Positions 5,531 to 5,582 of a DNA stretch of 5,582 bases are shown one piece after another (the first letter of the stretch is position 1; each line of letters begins with the position of its first letter). The notes under the pieces were generated by a model. The model did not search any database. It was not told the DNA's origin and worked only from the letters and a program-made list of their open reading frames with translations. Source of the stretch: an uncultured bacterium (GTDB taxonomy: Bacteria > Bacillota > Clostridia > Oscillospirales > Acutalibacteraceae); contig CAMFFI010000084.1 of NCBI GenBank assembly GCA_945949625.1, positions 1 through 5,582 of the forward strand. The letters run 5' to 3'. Made by a program: the position numbers and the translations under genes.

Positions 5531-5582
5531 GGGGCTGTCGCATTAACACAACCCAAAAAGAAAAACCGGGCAGCCCGAAGGG
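5531..5582. mobile_element. Probable end of an insertion sequence (IS1182-like terminal repeat), cut by the window
   Basis: GGGGCTGTCGCATTAACACA (5531-5550) resembles the terminal inverted repeats that begin many Firmicute elements with GGGGCTGTC, as in the IS1182 group. It is followed, inward, by an outward-facing terminator arm, the usual layout where a transposase gene reads towards the element end. The transposase, the other end and any target duplication are beyond the window, so the family is a guess from one end only. Confidence 0.5.
5561..5582 (-). terminator. Half of a UUCG-loop intrinsic terminator, cut by the window edge
   Basis: On the minus strand CTTCGG (5579-5574) leads into GCTGCCCGG (5574-5566 region) and then TTTTTC (5565-5560). 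This looks like the loop, 3' arm and T tract of a strong hairpin whose other arm lies beyond 5582. Only GG at 5581-5582 is visible pairing with CC at 5574-5575. It would end a gene entering from the right, presumably the transposase. Confidence 0.55.

Overview
The window looks like a low-GC, AT-rich chromosomal segment from an anaerobic Firmicute, most likely class Clostridia and possibly a gut lineage. This rests on AT-rich intergenic DNA, AGGAG-type ribosome binding sites, a LytS-like 5TM/SpoIIE-type phosphatase operon, a YdcF-like (DUF218) membrane protein and remnants of a clostridial-style A-PCP-C...reductase NRPS. No search was run, so the taxon is an inference.

Left part (3-848, + strand): a YdcF/SanA/ElyC-type membrane protein whose N-terminus probably continues beyond the window edge. 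It converges on a leftward operon. The 165-base gap between them (849-1013) holds a clear intrinsic terminator for the leftward operon and only weak hairpins for the rightward gene.

Centre (1014-3900, - strand): a partner-switching signalling operon. A promoter near 3868-3898 is followed by a STAS anti-sigma-antagonist gene (3528-3824). After 7 bp comes a sensor split over two reading frames: a 5TM-5TMR_LYT membrane half (2765-3520) and an extracytoplasmic-loop/HAMP/PP2C (SpoIIE)/HATPase half (1014-2795). The break falls at a 7-T run that reads, in the zero frame, as the heptamer U UUU UUA, the HIV-1 gag-pol slippery sequence. A -1 shift there, or one extra T, joins the halves into about 835 residues. 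Read as one protein, the operon would encode a membrane sensor carrying both a phosphatase and a kinase-like ATPase domain, next to its likely STAS substrate. No sigma factor is visible.

Right part (4036-5506, + strand): an NRPS gene with a good start and ribosome binding site, reduced to a wreck. It holds the first ~110 residues of an adenylation domain fused to that domain's last ~60 residues (core motifs A3-A8 missing). An intact carrier-protein serine site, a one-base frameshift, the first ~85 residues of a condensation domain, and finally the last ~145 residues of a terminal thioester reductase follow. It cannot make a peptide as it stands.

Right edge (5531-5582): what looks like the terminal inverted repeat of an insertion sequence, with half of an intrinsic terminator hairpin facing out of it, only 24 bp after the NRPS stop codon. 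The two frameshifts both look like single-base losses in homopolymers, so sequencing error must be excluded before they are read as biology.
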